The notes below the pieces were generated by a model, which saw nothing but the letters and a program-made list of their open reading frames with translations, did not search any database and had not been told where the DNA came from. From Burkholderiales bacterium (GTDB lineage: Bacteria; Pseudomonadota; Gammaproteobacteria; Burkholderiales; Burkholderiaceae_C), in contig CANFNE010000040.1 in the NCBI GenBank assembly GCA_947448105.1, forward strand, positions 1 to 12,933: 12,933 nucleotides of DNA, written 5' to 3'. Of this stretch, positions 1 to 6,971 are shown one piece after another; position 1 is the stretch's first letter; the number at the start of each line of letters is the position of its first letter. The translations under genes were made by a program, and so were the position numbers.

Positions 1-169
1 CCATTTCCCAGACCGGCGAGATTTGGCTGGCGACATGGGCCAGTTCTTCGGGCGTGATGTCGCCTTCCCAGTGCACTACATCAATGCAGCGCGAATTACC
101 GACTTCGCCGTCCCAGATGCTGGCGCTGTGTTTCATGCTGGCGGGATGGGCTGCTTTGTTTTTTTTCAT
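1..169 (-). CDS. 5' part of an unrecognised protein gene, cut by the window edge
   Basis: On the minus strand an open frame runs from an ATG at 169-167 to the window edge, 56 codons with no stop. The visible protein starts MKKNKAAHPASMKHS, continues SIWDGEVGNSRCIDVVHW, and then has an acidic stretch (EGDITPEEL). Most codons end in G or C, as in the neighbouring genes, which supports real coding. I do not recognise the family. No signal peptide or membrane segment is visible. Starts at 184-182 and 136-134 in the same frame are also possible, and no ribosome-binding site clearly decides between them. The gene is divergent from mltG. Many bacteria have pabC or ygfZ next to mltG, and this N-terminus matches neither as I know them. 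Confidence 0.5.
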   Translation of the reverse strand, partial: MKKNKAAHPASMKHSASIWDGEVGNSRCIDVVHWEGDITPEELAHVASQISPVWEM

Positions 170-324
170 GGAAAGGGTGCGCATGGGCGCTTGGGCTGCG
201 GGAAAGACGTCGGCCCGCAGTCTAACGCTGCTGGCTTGCGCTCGGGCACACGCAGTGCCCCGGGCCAGATTTCGCCCGGTACGTGGGCGCTTTATGATGG
301 ACTTTTTTTGAAGCATCGAGGAGC
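170..324. promoter_or_regulatory. Divergent intergenic region upstream of mltG
   Basis: This 155-base gap separates the minus-strand partial gene from mltG and should hold promoters for both. On the plus strand TATGAT at 293-298 resembles a sigma-70 -10 box, but the hexamer 17 bases upstream (TTTCGC, 270-275) is a poor -35 box. A six-base inverted repeat CCGGGC/GCCCGG (260-265 and 274-279, eight-base loop) lies just before it and could be an operator or simply GC-rich sequence. GAGGAG just before the ATG at 325 is a good ribosome-binding site for mltG. No clear promoter is visible for the minus strand. Confidence 0.3.
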
Positions 325-1341
325 ATGAAAAACGTGCGTTCATGGGGAGGTCGATTGTTGCGGCGCGCGCTGGGTCTTGTCGTGGCTTCGGCATTGTTGG
401 GCGCTGCCATCACCTACTGGTGGGTGAACGCGCCACTGCGCCTGAACGCGCCCATGGTGGATCTGTCGATTGAGCCCGGCACCAGCCCGCGCGAGGTGGC
501 GACGGTGGTCGCGCGTTCGGGCGTGGACGTGCCGCCGTCGCTGCTGTACGCGTGGTTTCGCCTGTCAGGCCAGGCACGCCAGATTCGGGCCGGCAGCTAC
601 GAGCTGCAGGGCGATGTCAGCCCGCGCAGCCTGCTGCAAAAAATAGTGTTGGGCGACGAGGCTTCGCGCAGTGTGACCCTGGTCGAAGGCTGGAACTTTA
701 GGCAAGTGCGCGACGCGCTGAAGCGGGCTGAAAACCTCAGGCCCGACACCGCCGCCCTGAACGACGCCCAGCTTATGCTTCAGCTCGGTCGCCCCGGCGT
801 GGCGCCTGAGGGGCGGTTTTTTCCAGACACCTATACCTATTCCAAAGGCGCCAGCGATCTGGCGGTGCTGCAACGCGCGCTGCGGGCCATGGACGCGCGC
901 CTGGCGACCGTGTGGGCGCAGCGCAACCCTCTGGTACCCCTGCAAAACCCCGACCAGGCGCTGACCTTGGCCAGCATCATCGAAAAAGAGACGGGTCGCA
1001 CCAGCGACCAGCCGCAAATTTCTGCGGTTTTCAACAACCGCTTGCTCATCGGCATGCGCCTGCAAACCGACCCGAGTGTGATTTACGGCTTGGGCACGGC
1101 CTTTGATGGCAACTTGCGCCGCGCCGATTTGCTGGCCGACACGCCTTTTAATACCTACACCCGCACCGGACTGCCGCCCACGCCGATTGCCATGCCCGGG
1201 CGCCAGGCCTTGCACGCGGCGGTGCACCCGGCGTCCAGTCGGGCGCTGTATTTTGTGGCCCGGGGCGATGGAAGCAGCGTGTTTAGCGACACGCTGGACG
1301 CACACAACCGTGCGGTCAACCAGTTCCAGCGCGGAAAATAG
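325..1341 (+). CDS. mltG: MltG, endolytic peptidoglycan transglycosylase
   Basis: The 338-residue protein is a YceG/MltG family enzyme. The family cleaves nascent glycan strands within the chain at the inner membrane and is thought to end strand elongation. A short basic N-terminus is followed by one membrane anchor at about residues 14-34, which leaves the enzyme in the periplasm. The family signature ASIIEKETG lies at residues 216-224, and by alignment with the Escherichia coli enzyme (E218) the catalytic glutamate is E220. The following FNNRL and LQTDPSVIYGLG segments are also typical. Length is normal for the family. The start is supported by GAGGAG upstream of the ATG. It is the first gene of the plus-strand operon; tmk begins 27 bases after its stop. 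Family assignment is firm. Confidence 0.95.
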   Translation: MKNVRSWGGRLLRRALGLVVASALLGAAITYWWVNAPLRLNAPMVDLSIEPGTSPREVATVVARSGVDVPPSLLYAWFRLSGQARQIRAGSYELQGDVSPRSLLQKIVLGDEASRSVTLVEGWNFRQVRDALKRAENLRPDTAALNDAQLMLQLGRPGVAPEGRFFPDTYTYSKGASDLAVLQRALRAMDARLATVWAQRNPLVPLQNPDQALTLASIIEKETGRTSDQPQISAVFNNRLLIGMRLQTDPSVIYGLGTAFDGNLRRADLLADTPFNTYTRTGLPPTPIAMPGRQALHAAVHPASSRALYFVARGDGSSVFSDTLDAHNRAVNQFQRGK

Positions 1342-1368
1342 GCGCTGGCAAGCAGTACAAAGAGAAAT

Positions 1369-2025
1369 ATGAACGGTTTATTCATCAGCTTTGAAGGCAT
1401 AGACGGCGCTGGCAAGTCCACCCACATTGCGGCTTTGGCACAGGCTTTTGAGGCGCAGGGCAGGGCGGTCACCCTGACCCGAGAGCCCGGCGGTACGCCG
1501 CTGGCCGAGACCTTGCGCGCCATGGTGCTCAATGAGCCGATGGACGCGCTGACCGAATCGCTCTTGGTGTTTGCCGCGCGGCGCGACCATATTGGCCGCG
1601 TGATTGCGCCCGCCCTGGCCCAGGGCCGCGTGGTGGTGTGCGACCGTTTTTCGGACGCCACCTTTGCTTACCAAGGTGCAGGGCGCGAATTTGACTGGGA
1701 CGTGCTGCACACCCTGGAGCGCTGGGTGCAAGGGCCAAGCGCTGCCGCTTTGGCCAACGGCCCCGCGCCCAAGCTGCTGCAACCCCACTTGACGCTGTGG
1801 TTTGACTTGCCAGCCACCGTGGCGGCGCAGCGCTTGGCAGGTGCCCGGGTGCCCGACAAGTTTGAGGCGCAGCCAGCCGCTTTTTTTGAAAAAGTGTCCG
1901 CAGGCTATGCCCGCCGCCTGCGCGAAGACCCGGCGCGCTTTGCCCGCATCGACGCCAACCAGAGCGCCGACGGCGTGTGGCTCGAAGTGCTGGCCGCCTT
2001 GCGCGCCAAAGGCTTGTTGCCATGA
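1369..2025 (+). CDS. tmk: Thymidylate kinase
   Basis: The 218-residue protein phosphorylates dTMP to dTDP with ATP, in the cytoplasm, on the path to dTTP. The P-loop GIDGAGKST is at residues 10-18, the dTMP-binding TREPGGT at 37-43, and the DRF motif with D92 and R93 follows the second core strand. A lid segment around residues 155-166 ends in PDKFE. Length and motif order match bacterial thymidylate kinases. AGAGAA lies just before the ATG and is an acceptable ribosome-binding site. The stop codon overlaps the start of holB by four bases (ATGA at 2022-2025), so the two are probably translationally coupled. The pairing of tmk with holB is common in bacteria. Confidence 0.96.
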   Translation: MNGLFISFEGIDGAGKSTHIAALAQAFEAQGRAVTLTREPGGTPLAETLRAMVLNEPMDALTESLLVFAARRDHIGRVIAPALAQGRVVVCDRFSDATFAYQGAGREFDWDVLHTLERWVQGPSAAALANGPAPKLLQPHLTLWFDLPATVAAQRLAGARVPDKFEAQPAAFFEKVSAGYARRLREDPARFARIDANQSADGVWLEVLAALRAKGLLP

Positions 2026-3044
2026 GCGCGGCACCTGCAGCGACCGACGCCCCCGCACTGGCGCCCTGGATCGCAGCGCAAACCGCGGAATTGCTTGCCC
2101 AGCGCGGCCACGCCTGGTTGTTAATGGGCCCGTCTGGCCTGGGCCAGTACGACCTGGCGCTGGAGCTGGTGCGCGCCTGGCTGTGCGAGCAGCCGAGTGC
2201 CGCCGGAGCTTGCGGCCACTGCGGCAGCTGCCACGCCATCGAGGTGCGCACCCATGCTGATCTGTGCGTCTTGATGCCCGAGACCTGGATGGTCAGCCTG
2301 GGCTGGCCGCTGAGCGAACGTGCCCAAGCCGAGATCGACGACAAAAAGCGCAAGCCCAGCAAGGAAATCCGCGTGGACGCCATGCGTGACGCGGTCGAGT
2401 TTTCGCAGCGCACCAGCGCGCGGGGCCGGGGCAAGGCGGTGCTGGTGTTCCCGGCCGAGGACATGAACAACGTTACCGCTAATGCCTTGCTCAAGACGCT
2501 GGAAGAACCGCCGGGCGATGTCAAATTTGTGCTGGCCAGCGAATCGGCCCACCAGCTCTTGCCCACCATCCGCAGCCGCTGCCTGGGCCACACCATGCGC
2601 TGGCCCGACGCCGCCACCAGCGGGCAATGGTTGCAAAGCCAGGGCGTTGACGCGCGGCTGGCCGGGCAAGCGCTGCTGGCGACCGGCGGGCGGCCCCAGG
2701 ATGCGCTGGCGTTCGCCCGTTCGGGGCTGGATCCGGCGGTGTGGTCCGGCTTTTCCAAAGCCATGGCACGTGGCGACCTGGCCCTGGTGCGCGACTGGAG
2801 CCCGGCCGAACTCCTGGCCACATTGCAAAAGCTTTGCCACGACTTGATGGCGCTGCGTGTGGGCGCGGCGCCCCGGTTTTTTGCGGCACAGGACTTGGTG
2901 TCCGGTCCGGGGCTTGCGGCGCTCACGCAATGGAGCCGGGCCCTGAGCACCCAGCAGCGCACGATTGCGCACCCCTACAACGCTGGCTTGCTGCTGGAAT
3001 CTCTGGTCAGCCAGGCGCAGCAGGTGTTGGCAGAAGTACGCTGA
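2022..3044 (+). CDS. holB: DNA polymerase III clamp loader, delta prime subunit
   Basis: The 340-residue protein is the delta prime subunit, the rigid AAA+ subunit of the clamp loader that puts the beta clamp on primed DNA. I chose the ATG at 2022 because it overlaps the tmk stop as ATGA; an in-frame ATG at 1977 would lie deep inside tmk. The P-loop region at residues 36-43 reads GPSGLGQY, with Q42 where an ATP-binding lysine would be, in keeping with delta prime not hydrolysing ATP. Cysteines C55, C64, C67 and C70 form the expected zinc module. LEEPP at 160-164 and the SRC motif at 185-187 are standard. A lysine-rich segment follows at about 106-114. pilZ starts 25 bases after the stop. Confidence 0.93.
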   Translation: MSAAPAATDAPALAPWIAAQTAELLAQRGHAWLLMGPSGLGQYDLALELVRAWLCEQPSAAGACGHCGSCHAIEVRTHADLCVLMPETWMVSLGWPLSERAQAEIDDKKRKPSKEIRVDAMRDAVEFSQRTSARGRGKAVLVFPAEDMNNVTANALLKTLEEPPGDVKFVLASESAHQLLPTIRSRCLGHTMRWPDAATSGQWLQSQGVDARLAGQALLATGGRPQDALAFARSGLDPAVWSGFSKAMARGDLALVRDWSPAELLATLQKLCHDLMALRVGAAPRFFAAQDLVSGPGLAALTQWSRALSTQQRTIAHPYNAGLLLESLVSQAQQVLAEVR

Positions 3045-3069
3045 ATAGTTTTTTCTGAAGGCCCCACCC

Positions 3070-3483
3070 ATGAATACCAGTGCCAACCCCAGCCCATCCA
3101 ACCCAACGCCGGGTTGGACCGATTCGGTATTGAATACCTCCGTACTGCGGCCGAGCGTGATGCAGCTCACGCTCAAGGACCGCGCTGCGGTATACAGCGC
3201 CTACATTTCCGCGTTTAAGGACGGAGGGATTTTTAGCGTCACGAGCCGCGAATATGCCTTGGGGGATGAGTTGTACGTGTTGTTAACCCTGCCCGACGAT
3301 CCCCAGCGCTACGCGATTGCTGGCATCGTCGCCTGGATCACCCCGGCCAACACCCAGTCCGGGCGCGCCCAAGGCGTCGGCATCCGCTTTCCGAGTGACG
3401 CAAACGCGGCTGCCGTGAAACGCAAGATCGAAGCCCTGCTAGGCCCGCTGTTGCAGTCAGAGCGCCCTAACCAGACCATATGA
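3070..3483 (+). CDS. pilZ: PilZ, type IV pilus assembly protein
   Basis: The 137-residue protein has a serine/proline/asparagine-rich N-terminus of about 28 residues, then a PilZ domain at about 30-127. Characteristic stretches are FKDGGIFSVTS, YALGDELYVLL, the AGIVAWITP strand and the final GVGIRFP. The RxxxR motif used for cyclic di-GMP binding by canonical PilZ domains is not visible, which fits the original PilZ of pilus biogenesis. In Xanthomonas that protein works with FimX and PilB. GAAGG at 3057-3061 sits eight bases before the ATG and supports this start. Its place after holB and before tatD is the usual one in beta- and gammaproteobacteria. No pilus structural gene is in the window. 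Confidence 0.9.
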   Translation: MNTSANPSPSNPTPGWTDSVLNTSVLRPSVMQLTLKDRAAVYSAYISAFKDGGIFSVTSREYALGDELYVLLTLPDDPQRYAIAGIVAWITPANTQSGRAQGVGIRFPSDANAAAVKRKIEALLGPLLQSERPNQTI

Positions 3484-3498
3484 GGCGCCACAGTATCC

Positions 3499-4293
3499 AT
3501 GTTTACCGATTCCCACTGCCATCTGAATTTCCCGGAGCTCAAAGGGTCGTTGCCCGAAATTCGCCAGGCCATGGCCCAGGCCCAGGTCAGCCGCGCCTTG
3601 TGCATTTGTACGACCTTGGAGGAGTTTGACGATGTGCACGGGCTGGCGCTGGCGTTTGACAACTTTTGGGCGACGGTGGGCGTACATCCCGACAACGAAG
3701 GGGTGACGGAGCCCAGCCTGCAAGACCTATTGGAGCGCGGTGTTCTGCCACGCGTGGTGGCGGTGGGCGAAACCGGCCTGGACTACTACCGGCTTAACGG
3801 CCGCAGCGTGGCGGACATGGCGTGGCAACGCGAGCGCTTTCGCACCCATATCCGCGCCGCGCAAGCCCTGAACAAGCCCTTGGTGATACACACCCGCAGC
3901 GCATCTGCGGACACCCTGGCCATATTGAAAGAAGAGGGCGAGGACGGCCGCGCAGGCGCGGCTGGCGGCGTGTTTCACTGTTTTACCGAAACGGCGGCGG
4001 TGGCGCAGGCGGCATTGGAGGCCGGCTTTTACATCTCGTTTTCAGGTATTTTGACCTTCAAGACCGCCCAAGACCTGCGCGAGGTGGCCGCGTGGGTGCC
4101 GCTGGAGCGCATGCTGATTGAGACCGATAGCCCCTATTTGGCGCCCATCCCTTACCGTGGCAAGACGAATAACCCCTCGTACGTGCCCTTCGTGGCGCAG
4201 CAAATTGCCACCTTGCGCGGGTGCAGCCTGGAAGAAGTAGCAGCCGCCACCAGTGCGAATTTCACCCGCTTGTTCGCAGGTGTTGCGCCATGA
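3499..4293 (+). CDS. tatD: TatD-family metal-dependent hydrolase (YcfH-like DNase)
   Basis: The 264-residue protein has the TatD fold, a TIM-barrel hydrolase with two divalent metals, a family associated with 3'-5' exonuclease activity on DNA. Metal ligands are visible in order: H6 and H8 near the start (DSHCHL), E91 in VGETGLDYY, H131 in VIHTRSA, H160 in FHCF and D210 in IETDSPYL. The closing PYRGKTNNPSYV segment is also typical. Length is normal. It starts 15 bases after pilZ, and its stop overlaps the start of the ankyrin gene by four bases (ATGA at 4290-4293). Genes in the holB-pilZ context are usually the ycfH branch of the family. The physiological substrate in this organism cannot be read from sequence. 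Confidence 0.93.
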   Translation: MFTDSHCHLNFPELKGSLPEIRQAMAQAQVSRALCICTTLEEFDDVHGLALAFDNFWATVGVHPDNEGVTEPSLQDLLERGVLPRVVAVGETGLDYYRLNGRSVADMAWQRERFRTHIRAAQALNKPLVIHTRSASADTLAILKEEGEDGRAGAAGGVFHCFTETAAVAQAALEAGFYISFSGILTFKTAQDLREVAAWVPLERMLIETDSPYLAPIPYRGKTNNPSYVPFVAQQIATLRGCSLEEVAAATSANFTRLFAGVAP

Positions 4294-4949
4294 AAAAATC
4301 GATAAATTACTTGAGAAATATCTTATATCTCCTTGTTTTTATTGGTTTTTCAATCGCGCGTGCCGGCTCTTACGAAGATTTCTTCCAGGCTGTCGAACAC
4401 GATGACGACGCCAAAGTCAGCCAACTGCTTGGGCGTGGCTTTGACGCCAACACCGTGGGGCCGAGTGGATCGCCAGCCTTGATGCAGGCGATCCGCGCGC
4501 CGGCGCCCAAGGTGATTGGCCTGTTACTCAAAGCGCCCGGTATCCGCGCCGAAGTTCGCAACGACAAAGACGAAAGTGCCTTGATGCTGGCGGCGCTGGC
4601 GGGTATGCGCGATGCCTGTGTAAGGCTCATTGCCTTGGACGCGGACGTCAACAAGACCGGCTGGACGCCGCTGCATTACGCAGCTACGGGTGGCGACGAA
4701 GCGGTGATTCGCTTGTTGCTGGCGCATTACGCGTACATCGACGCCGAGTCCCCGAACCAGACCACGCCCTTGATGATGGCCGCCATGTACGGCAGCACCG
4801 CTGGCGTGAAACTTCTGCTTGAAGCTGGCGCAGACGCCACGCTGCGCAACGCCGCAGGCCTGAGCGCCCTTGACTTTGCCCAGCGCGGTGAGCGGCCGGA
4901 TGCCTATGCGGCGATTTCCGGACACCTCAAGGCATTGGCTGAGAAGTAG
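4290..4949 (+). CDS. Exported ankyrin-repeat protein
   Basis: The 219-residue protein begins with a Sec-type signal peptide: basic MKKSINYLRN, a hydrophobic core, and a likely cleavage after A25 (ARA|G). The rest is about six ankyrin repeats, from roughly 28-56, 59-91, 94-122, 124-153, 157-187 and 190-215. The clearest is WTPLHYAATGGDEAVIRLLL, followed by a TTPLMMAAMYG repeat. Ankyrin repeats bind other proteins, so a periplasmic binding or scaffold role is inferred; no enzyme domain is present. I chose the ATG at 4290 because it overlaps the tatD stop and gives a clean signal peptide. The first 70 bases are strikingly AT-rich compared with the neighbours, partly explained by the signal-peptide codons. 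It is the last gene of the operon. Confidence 0.88.
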   Translation: MKKSINYLRNILYLLVFIGFSIARAGSYEDFFQAVEHDDDAKVSQLLGRGFDANTVGPSGSPALMQAIRAPAPKVIGLLLKAPGIRAEVRNDKDESALMLAALAGMRDACVRLIALDADVNKTGWTPLHYAATGGDEAVIRLLLAHYAYIDAESPNQTTPLMMAAMYGSTAGVKLLLEAGADATLRNAAGLSALDFAQRGERPDAYAAISGHLKALAEK

Positions 4950-4994
4950 CAGCCCTAGAGGAGCGTCCTACGCCTCACTCTATTACTTCATACG

Positions 4995-5108
4995 ATGTAT
5001 ATTATGTTAACAAATAAGCTGGTGTACGCCAATGACCTTGCCGCTGCCTCGCGGCAACTGCAGAAGCCACCCAACGGCCCCCGGGCGCAGCGCAGTAAAA
5101 AGAACTAG
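4995..5108 (+). CDS. Possible small ORF, 37 residues, unrecognised
   Basis: An open frame of 37 codons runs from ATG 4995 to TAG 5106-5108 and fills most of the gap between two convergent genes. From codon 12 on, codon use resembles the neighbours, with mostly G or C at third positions and fewer at second positions. The first eight codons are AT-rich. The protein begins MYIMLTNKLVYANDL and ends in basic RAQRSKKN; no membrane segment or known motif is seen. The last four bases (CTAG) overlap the stop of the convergent ureohydrolase gene. The nearest ribosome-binding site, AGGAG at 4959-4963, is too far upstream of the ATG. It may be a real small protein, the tail of a decayed gene, or chance. 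Confidence 0.25.
   Translation: MYIMLTNKLVYANDLAAASRQLQKPPNGPRAQRSKKN
5038..5057. terminator. Candidate terminator hairpin between convergent genes
   Basis: TTGCCGC (5038-5044) and GCGGCAA (5051-5057) are a perfect seven-base inverted repeat with a six-base loop. It lies between the ankyrin operon and the convergent ureohydrolase gene, where a two-way terminator would be expected. There is no T-run on either side, so it is not a classical intrinsic terminator. It also falls inside the possible small ORF. Confidence 0.35.
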
Positions 5109-6154
5109 GCTTTGAGCGCGGGGCTAAACGCCATCAGGCTCAAAATCTCAAACAACATCTGCGCACCGGCCTGGGCAGTGTTGGTGCTGGCGTCGTATTG
5201 GGGTGCCACTTCCACCACGTCGCCGCCCACAATGTTCAGGCCTTTCAGTCCGTGCAGAATGGCCAGCGCCTCGCGGGTGCTTAAGCCGCCGATCTCGGGC
5301 GTACCGGTGCCTGGGGCGAATGCCGGGTCTAGCCCGTCTACGTCAAAAGTCACATAGGTCGGCCCGTCACCCACCACAGCGCGGGCCATGCGGACGATCT
5401 CGTCAATACCCAGGCGTTGCACTTCTTCGGCGTGTACCACGGTCATGCCAGCGTCTTTGGAAAACTCCCACAGGTATTCGGACGAACCGCGGATACCGAT
5501 TTGTATGCAGCGCGTCGGGTCCAGCACGCCGTCGAGCACCGCCAGACGAAACGGGCCGCCATGGTGAAAACGGGTCTGGTCAAACTCGCCGCCGGTGTCG
5601 CAATGGGCGTCAATATGCACCATGCCGATAGGCCCGCCGCGCCCTACTGCTTTCATGATCGGGTAAGTAATGGAATGGTCTCCGCCCACGGTAAGTGGCA
5701 GCACCGCCTGGTCCACTACCCGGTGGTACCAGGCCTCTATGTCTTCCATGCACATCGGCAAGCTGTAGCGACTGCGAAAAGGCACGTCGCCCACGTCGGC
5801 CACCCGCAGTGTGTGTACGGGGGCGACTTGCAGCACGTGGTTGTAAGGGCCTATGCGCTCAATGGTGCGCACGGCGCGCGGGCCAAAGCGGGCGCCAGGG
5901 CGGTTGCTGGCGCCCAAGTCCATGGGCGCGCCCATGAGTGCCACTTGCAAATCACCAAAATCGGGCGCCTTGGCGTCCACTGCGCGGGAGGGGGCTGAGA
6001 GGAAGGTCGGAATGCCTGAATACGGCGCCGCGCGCGTGCCGCCTTCCGAAAAAATGCTGTCAGCCACCTGTTTGAACAGCGGGTCGTGCATGTCGGCGGC
6101 GGTGCCGCTGTATTTGGCGCGCAAGGCGCTAAGTTGGTCTTGGCTCAATGGCAT
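5105..6154 (-). CDS. Ureohydrolase (agmatinase / guanidino-acid hydrolase family)
   Basis: The 349-residue protein belongs to the arginase/agmatinase superfamily, which hydrolyses a guanidino group to urea using two Mn ions (Ni in some members). All six metal ligands are visible: H160 in GGDHS, D182, H184 and D186 in IDAHCDTGG, and D271 and D273 in FDVDGLDP, followed by PGTGTPEIGG. The start is taken at ATG 6154 rather than the adjacent GTG 6157, because AAGGA lies six bases before the ATG. Such genes are often labelled speB. However, the middle of the protein (LDPTRCIQIGIRGS) and its C-terminal half recall the Pseudomonas guanidinobutyrase and guanidinopropionase enzymes more than E. coli agmatinase. 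The substrate is therefore open, and no polyamine gene is nearby to help. Confidence 0.88.
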   Translation of the reverse strand: MPLSQDQLSALRAKYSGTAADMHDPLFKQVADSIFSEGGTRAAPYSGIPTFLSAPSRAVDAKAPDFGDLQVALMGAPMDLGASNRPGARFGPRAVRTIERIGPYNHVLQVAPVHTLRVADVGDVPFRSRYSLPMCMEDIEAWYHRVVDQAVLPLTVGGDHSITYPIMKAVGRGGPIGMVHIDAHCDTGGEFDQTRFHHGGPFRLAVLDGVLDPTRCIQIGIRGSSEYLWEFSKDAGMTVVHAEEVQRLGIDEIVRMARAVVGDGPTYVTFDVDGLDPAFAPGTGTPEIGGLSTREALAILHGLKGLNIVGGDVVEVAPQYDASTNTAQAGAQMLFEILSLMAFSPALKA

Positions 6155-6160
6155 CACGCG

Positions 6161-6165
6161 TCCTT
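6161..6165 (-). promoter_or_regulatory. Ribosome-binding site of the ureohydrolase gene
   Basis: AAGGA on the minus strand is six bases upstream of the ATG at 6154-6152 and only three from the GTG at 6157-6155. The spacing favours the ATG as the start. Confidence 0.6.
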
Positions 6166-6175
6166 TAGCTTAGGG

Positions 6176-6198
6176 CCTGGATGGTAGTGCAGTCCAGG
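6176..6198 (-). other. Hairpin in the ureohydrolase leader
   Basis: CCTGGA (6176-6181) and TCCAGG (6193-6198) form a perfect six-base stem with an 11-base loop. It would lie in the untranslated leader between the proposed promoter and the ribosome-binding site. I cannot match it to a known riboswitch; the ACGR loops of the guanidine-II class are not seen. It may be chance. Confidence 0.3.
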
Positions 6199-6220
6199 AG
6201 CAAGCCTGAACGTCACCCAC

Positions 6221-6250
6221 ATTACAGAACAGGGAGCCGTCCGCTTGCAA
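6221..6250 (-). promoter_or_regulatory. Candidate sigma-70 promoter for the ureohydrolase gene
   Basis: Reading the minus strand, TTGCAA (6250-6245) and TGTAAT (6226-6221) are separated by 18 bases. They match the sigma-70 -35 and -10 consensus at four and five of six positions. Transcription would begin near 6214 and give a leader of about 60 bases. The assignment is by eye only. Confidence 0.4.
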
Positions 6251-6300
6251 AGTCCGGCCGATTGCGGCACCGTACACGCCAATTCAAACGGGAGACGAGC

Positions 6301-6945
6301 ATGATGGTGGGCGCGTGGTGGGTTTGGCCGGTAGCGATCTTGGTTTATGGGGTGTTTCGGCTGTGGTACGACAACTGGCGCGGGCCGCTTACCGCGCAGG
6401 AAATTGACGCATTCATGGCCCAAATCGCGGGTTCGTCAACTGCCAGCACTACGGAGGCGTCCGTAGTTCGTGCATTTTTAGAGGCCGACGATGGGCAGGA
6501 GTTTGTGATGAGCAATATGGTGGGACTGCACACCAAGCCGGTCGTCCATCCGAACACCGGTGCCAACGCATCGGCGCTGGAACTCTTTCAGGAATACGGG
6601 CGGCGCTTCGTGCCTGTGCTGTTTCGCCACGGCGGCCATCCTTTGCTGGCCATGCGCAAAGTGGGTGGGTATGTGGACTCATGGCAGACGCCGCCGGACC
6701 CGGGCTGGCACATCGTGGGCGCCATGCGGTACCGCAGTCGCCGCGACATGATGCGTTTATCGCAGGATGCCGGACTCAAACTGGCCCATCCCTTCAAGAC
6801 CGTGGCAACGGCAGTGACGTTTTCTTTTCCAGCGCAAGTTTTCATAGGGTTTGCCCTGCGCCCGCGGGCATCGGTGGCGCTTATTCTTGCGCTACTTGCG
6901 GCGCTGGTGCATCTGGGCAGCCTGATGACGCTGCTGGCCCGATAA
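6301..6945 (+). CDS. Small membrane protein with a possible dimeric alpha/beta-barrel region
   Basis: The 214-residue protein has a tryptophan-rich membrane segment at residues 4-22 and a second one at about 190-212. The soluble middle is about 160 residues. Its second half contains WHIVGAMRYRSRRDMM (136-151) and HPFKTVATAVTFSFP (163-177). This pattern recalls small proteins of the DUF1330/EthD-like dimeric alpha/beta-barrel group, where such a stretch closes a ferredoxin-like unit; the match is from memory and weak. I do not know a function. GGAG at 6291-6294 sits six bases before the ATG at 6301; an ATG at 6304 is the alternative. An open frame extends upstream to 6181 but overlaps the divergent promoter region and reads poorly. 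The crotonase gene starts 26 bases after the stop. Confidence 0.75.
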   Translation: MMVGAWWVWPVAILVYGVFRLWYDNWRGPLTAQEIDAFMAQIAGSSTASTTEASVVRAFLEADDGQEFVMSNMVGLHTKPVVHPNTGANASALELFQEYGRRFVPVLFRHGGHPLLAMRKVGGYVDSWQTPPDPGWHIVGAMRYRSRRDMMRLSQDAGLKLAHPFKTVATAVTFSFPAQVFIGFALRPRASVALILALLAALVHLGSLMTLLAR

Positions 6946-6971
6946 ACCTCATTGATCACGAAACAAACACG

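Noticed and set aside
260..308. Hairpin CCGGGC/GCCCGG with a T-run further on, as a terminator before mltG
   Set aside because: The T-run (302-308) is more than 20 bases from the stem, so it does not form an intrinsic terminator.
565..1305. Minus-strand open frame opposite mltG
   Set aside because: It is a shadow of mltG with no motif of its own.
1529..2962. Long minus-strand open frame opposite tmk and holB
   Set aside because: It is antisense to two certain genes, is rich in R, S, A and P without motifs, and is the usual by-product of high third-position GC.
2121..3176. Second long minus-strand open frame opposite holB
   Set aside because: It overlaps holB throughout, has no recognisable domain, and has low-complexity H/Q/R/G composition typical of antisense frames.
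6245..6277. Plus-strand promoter using TTGCAA as -35 for the membrane protein gene
   Set aside because: TTGCAA is palindromic, but no acceptable -10 box lies 16-19 bases downstream; GTACAC is 21 away.
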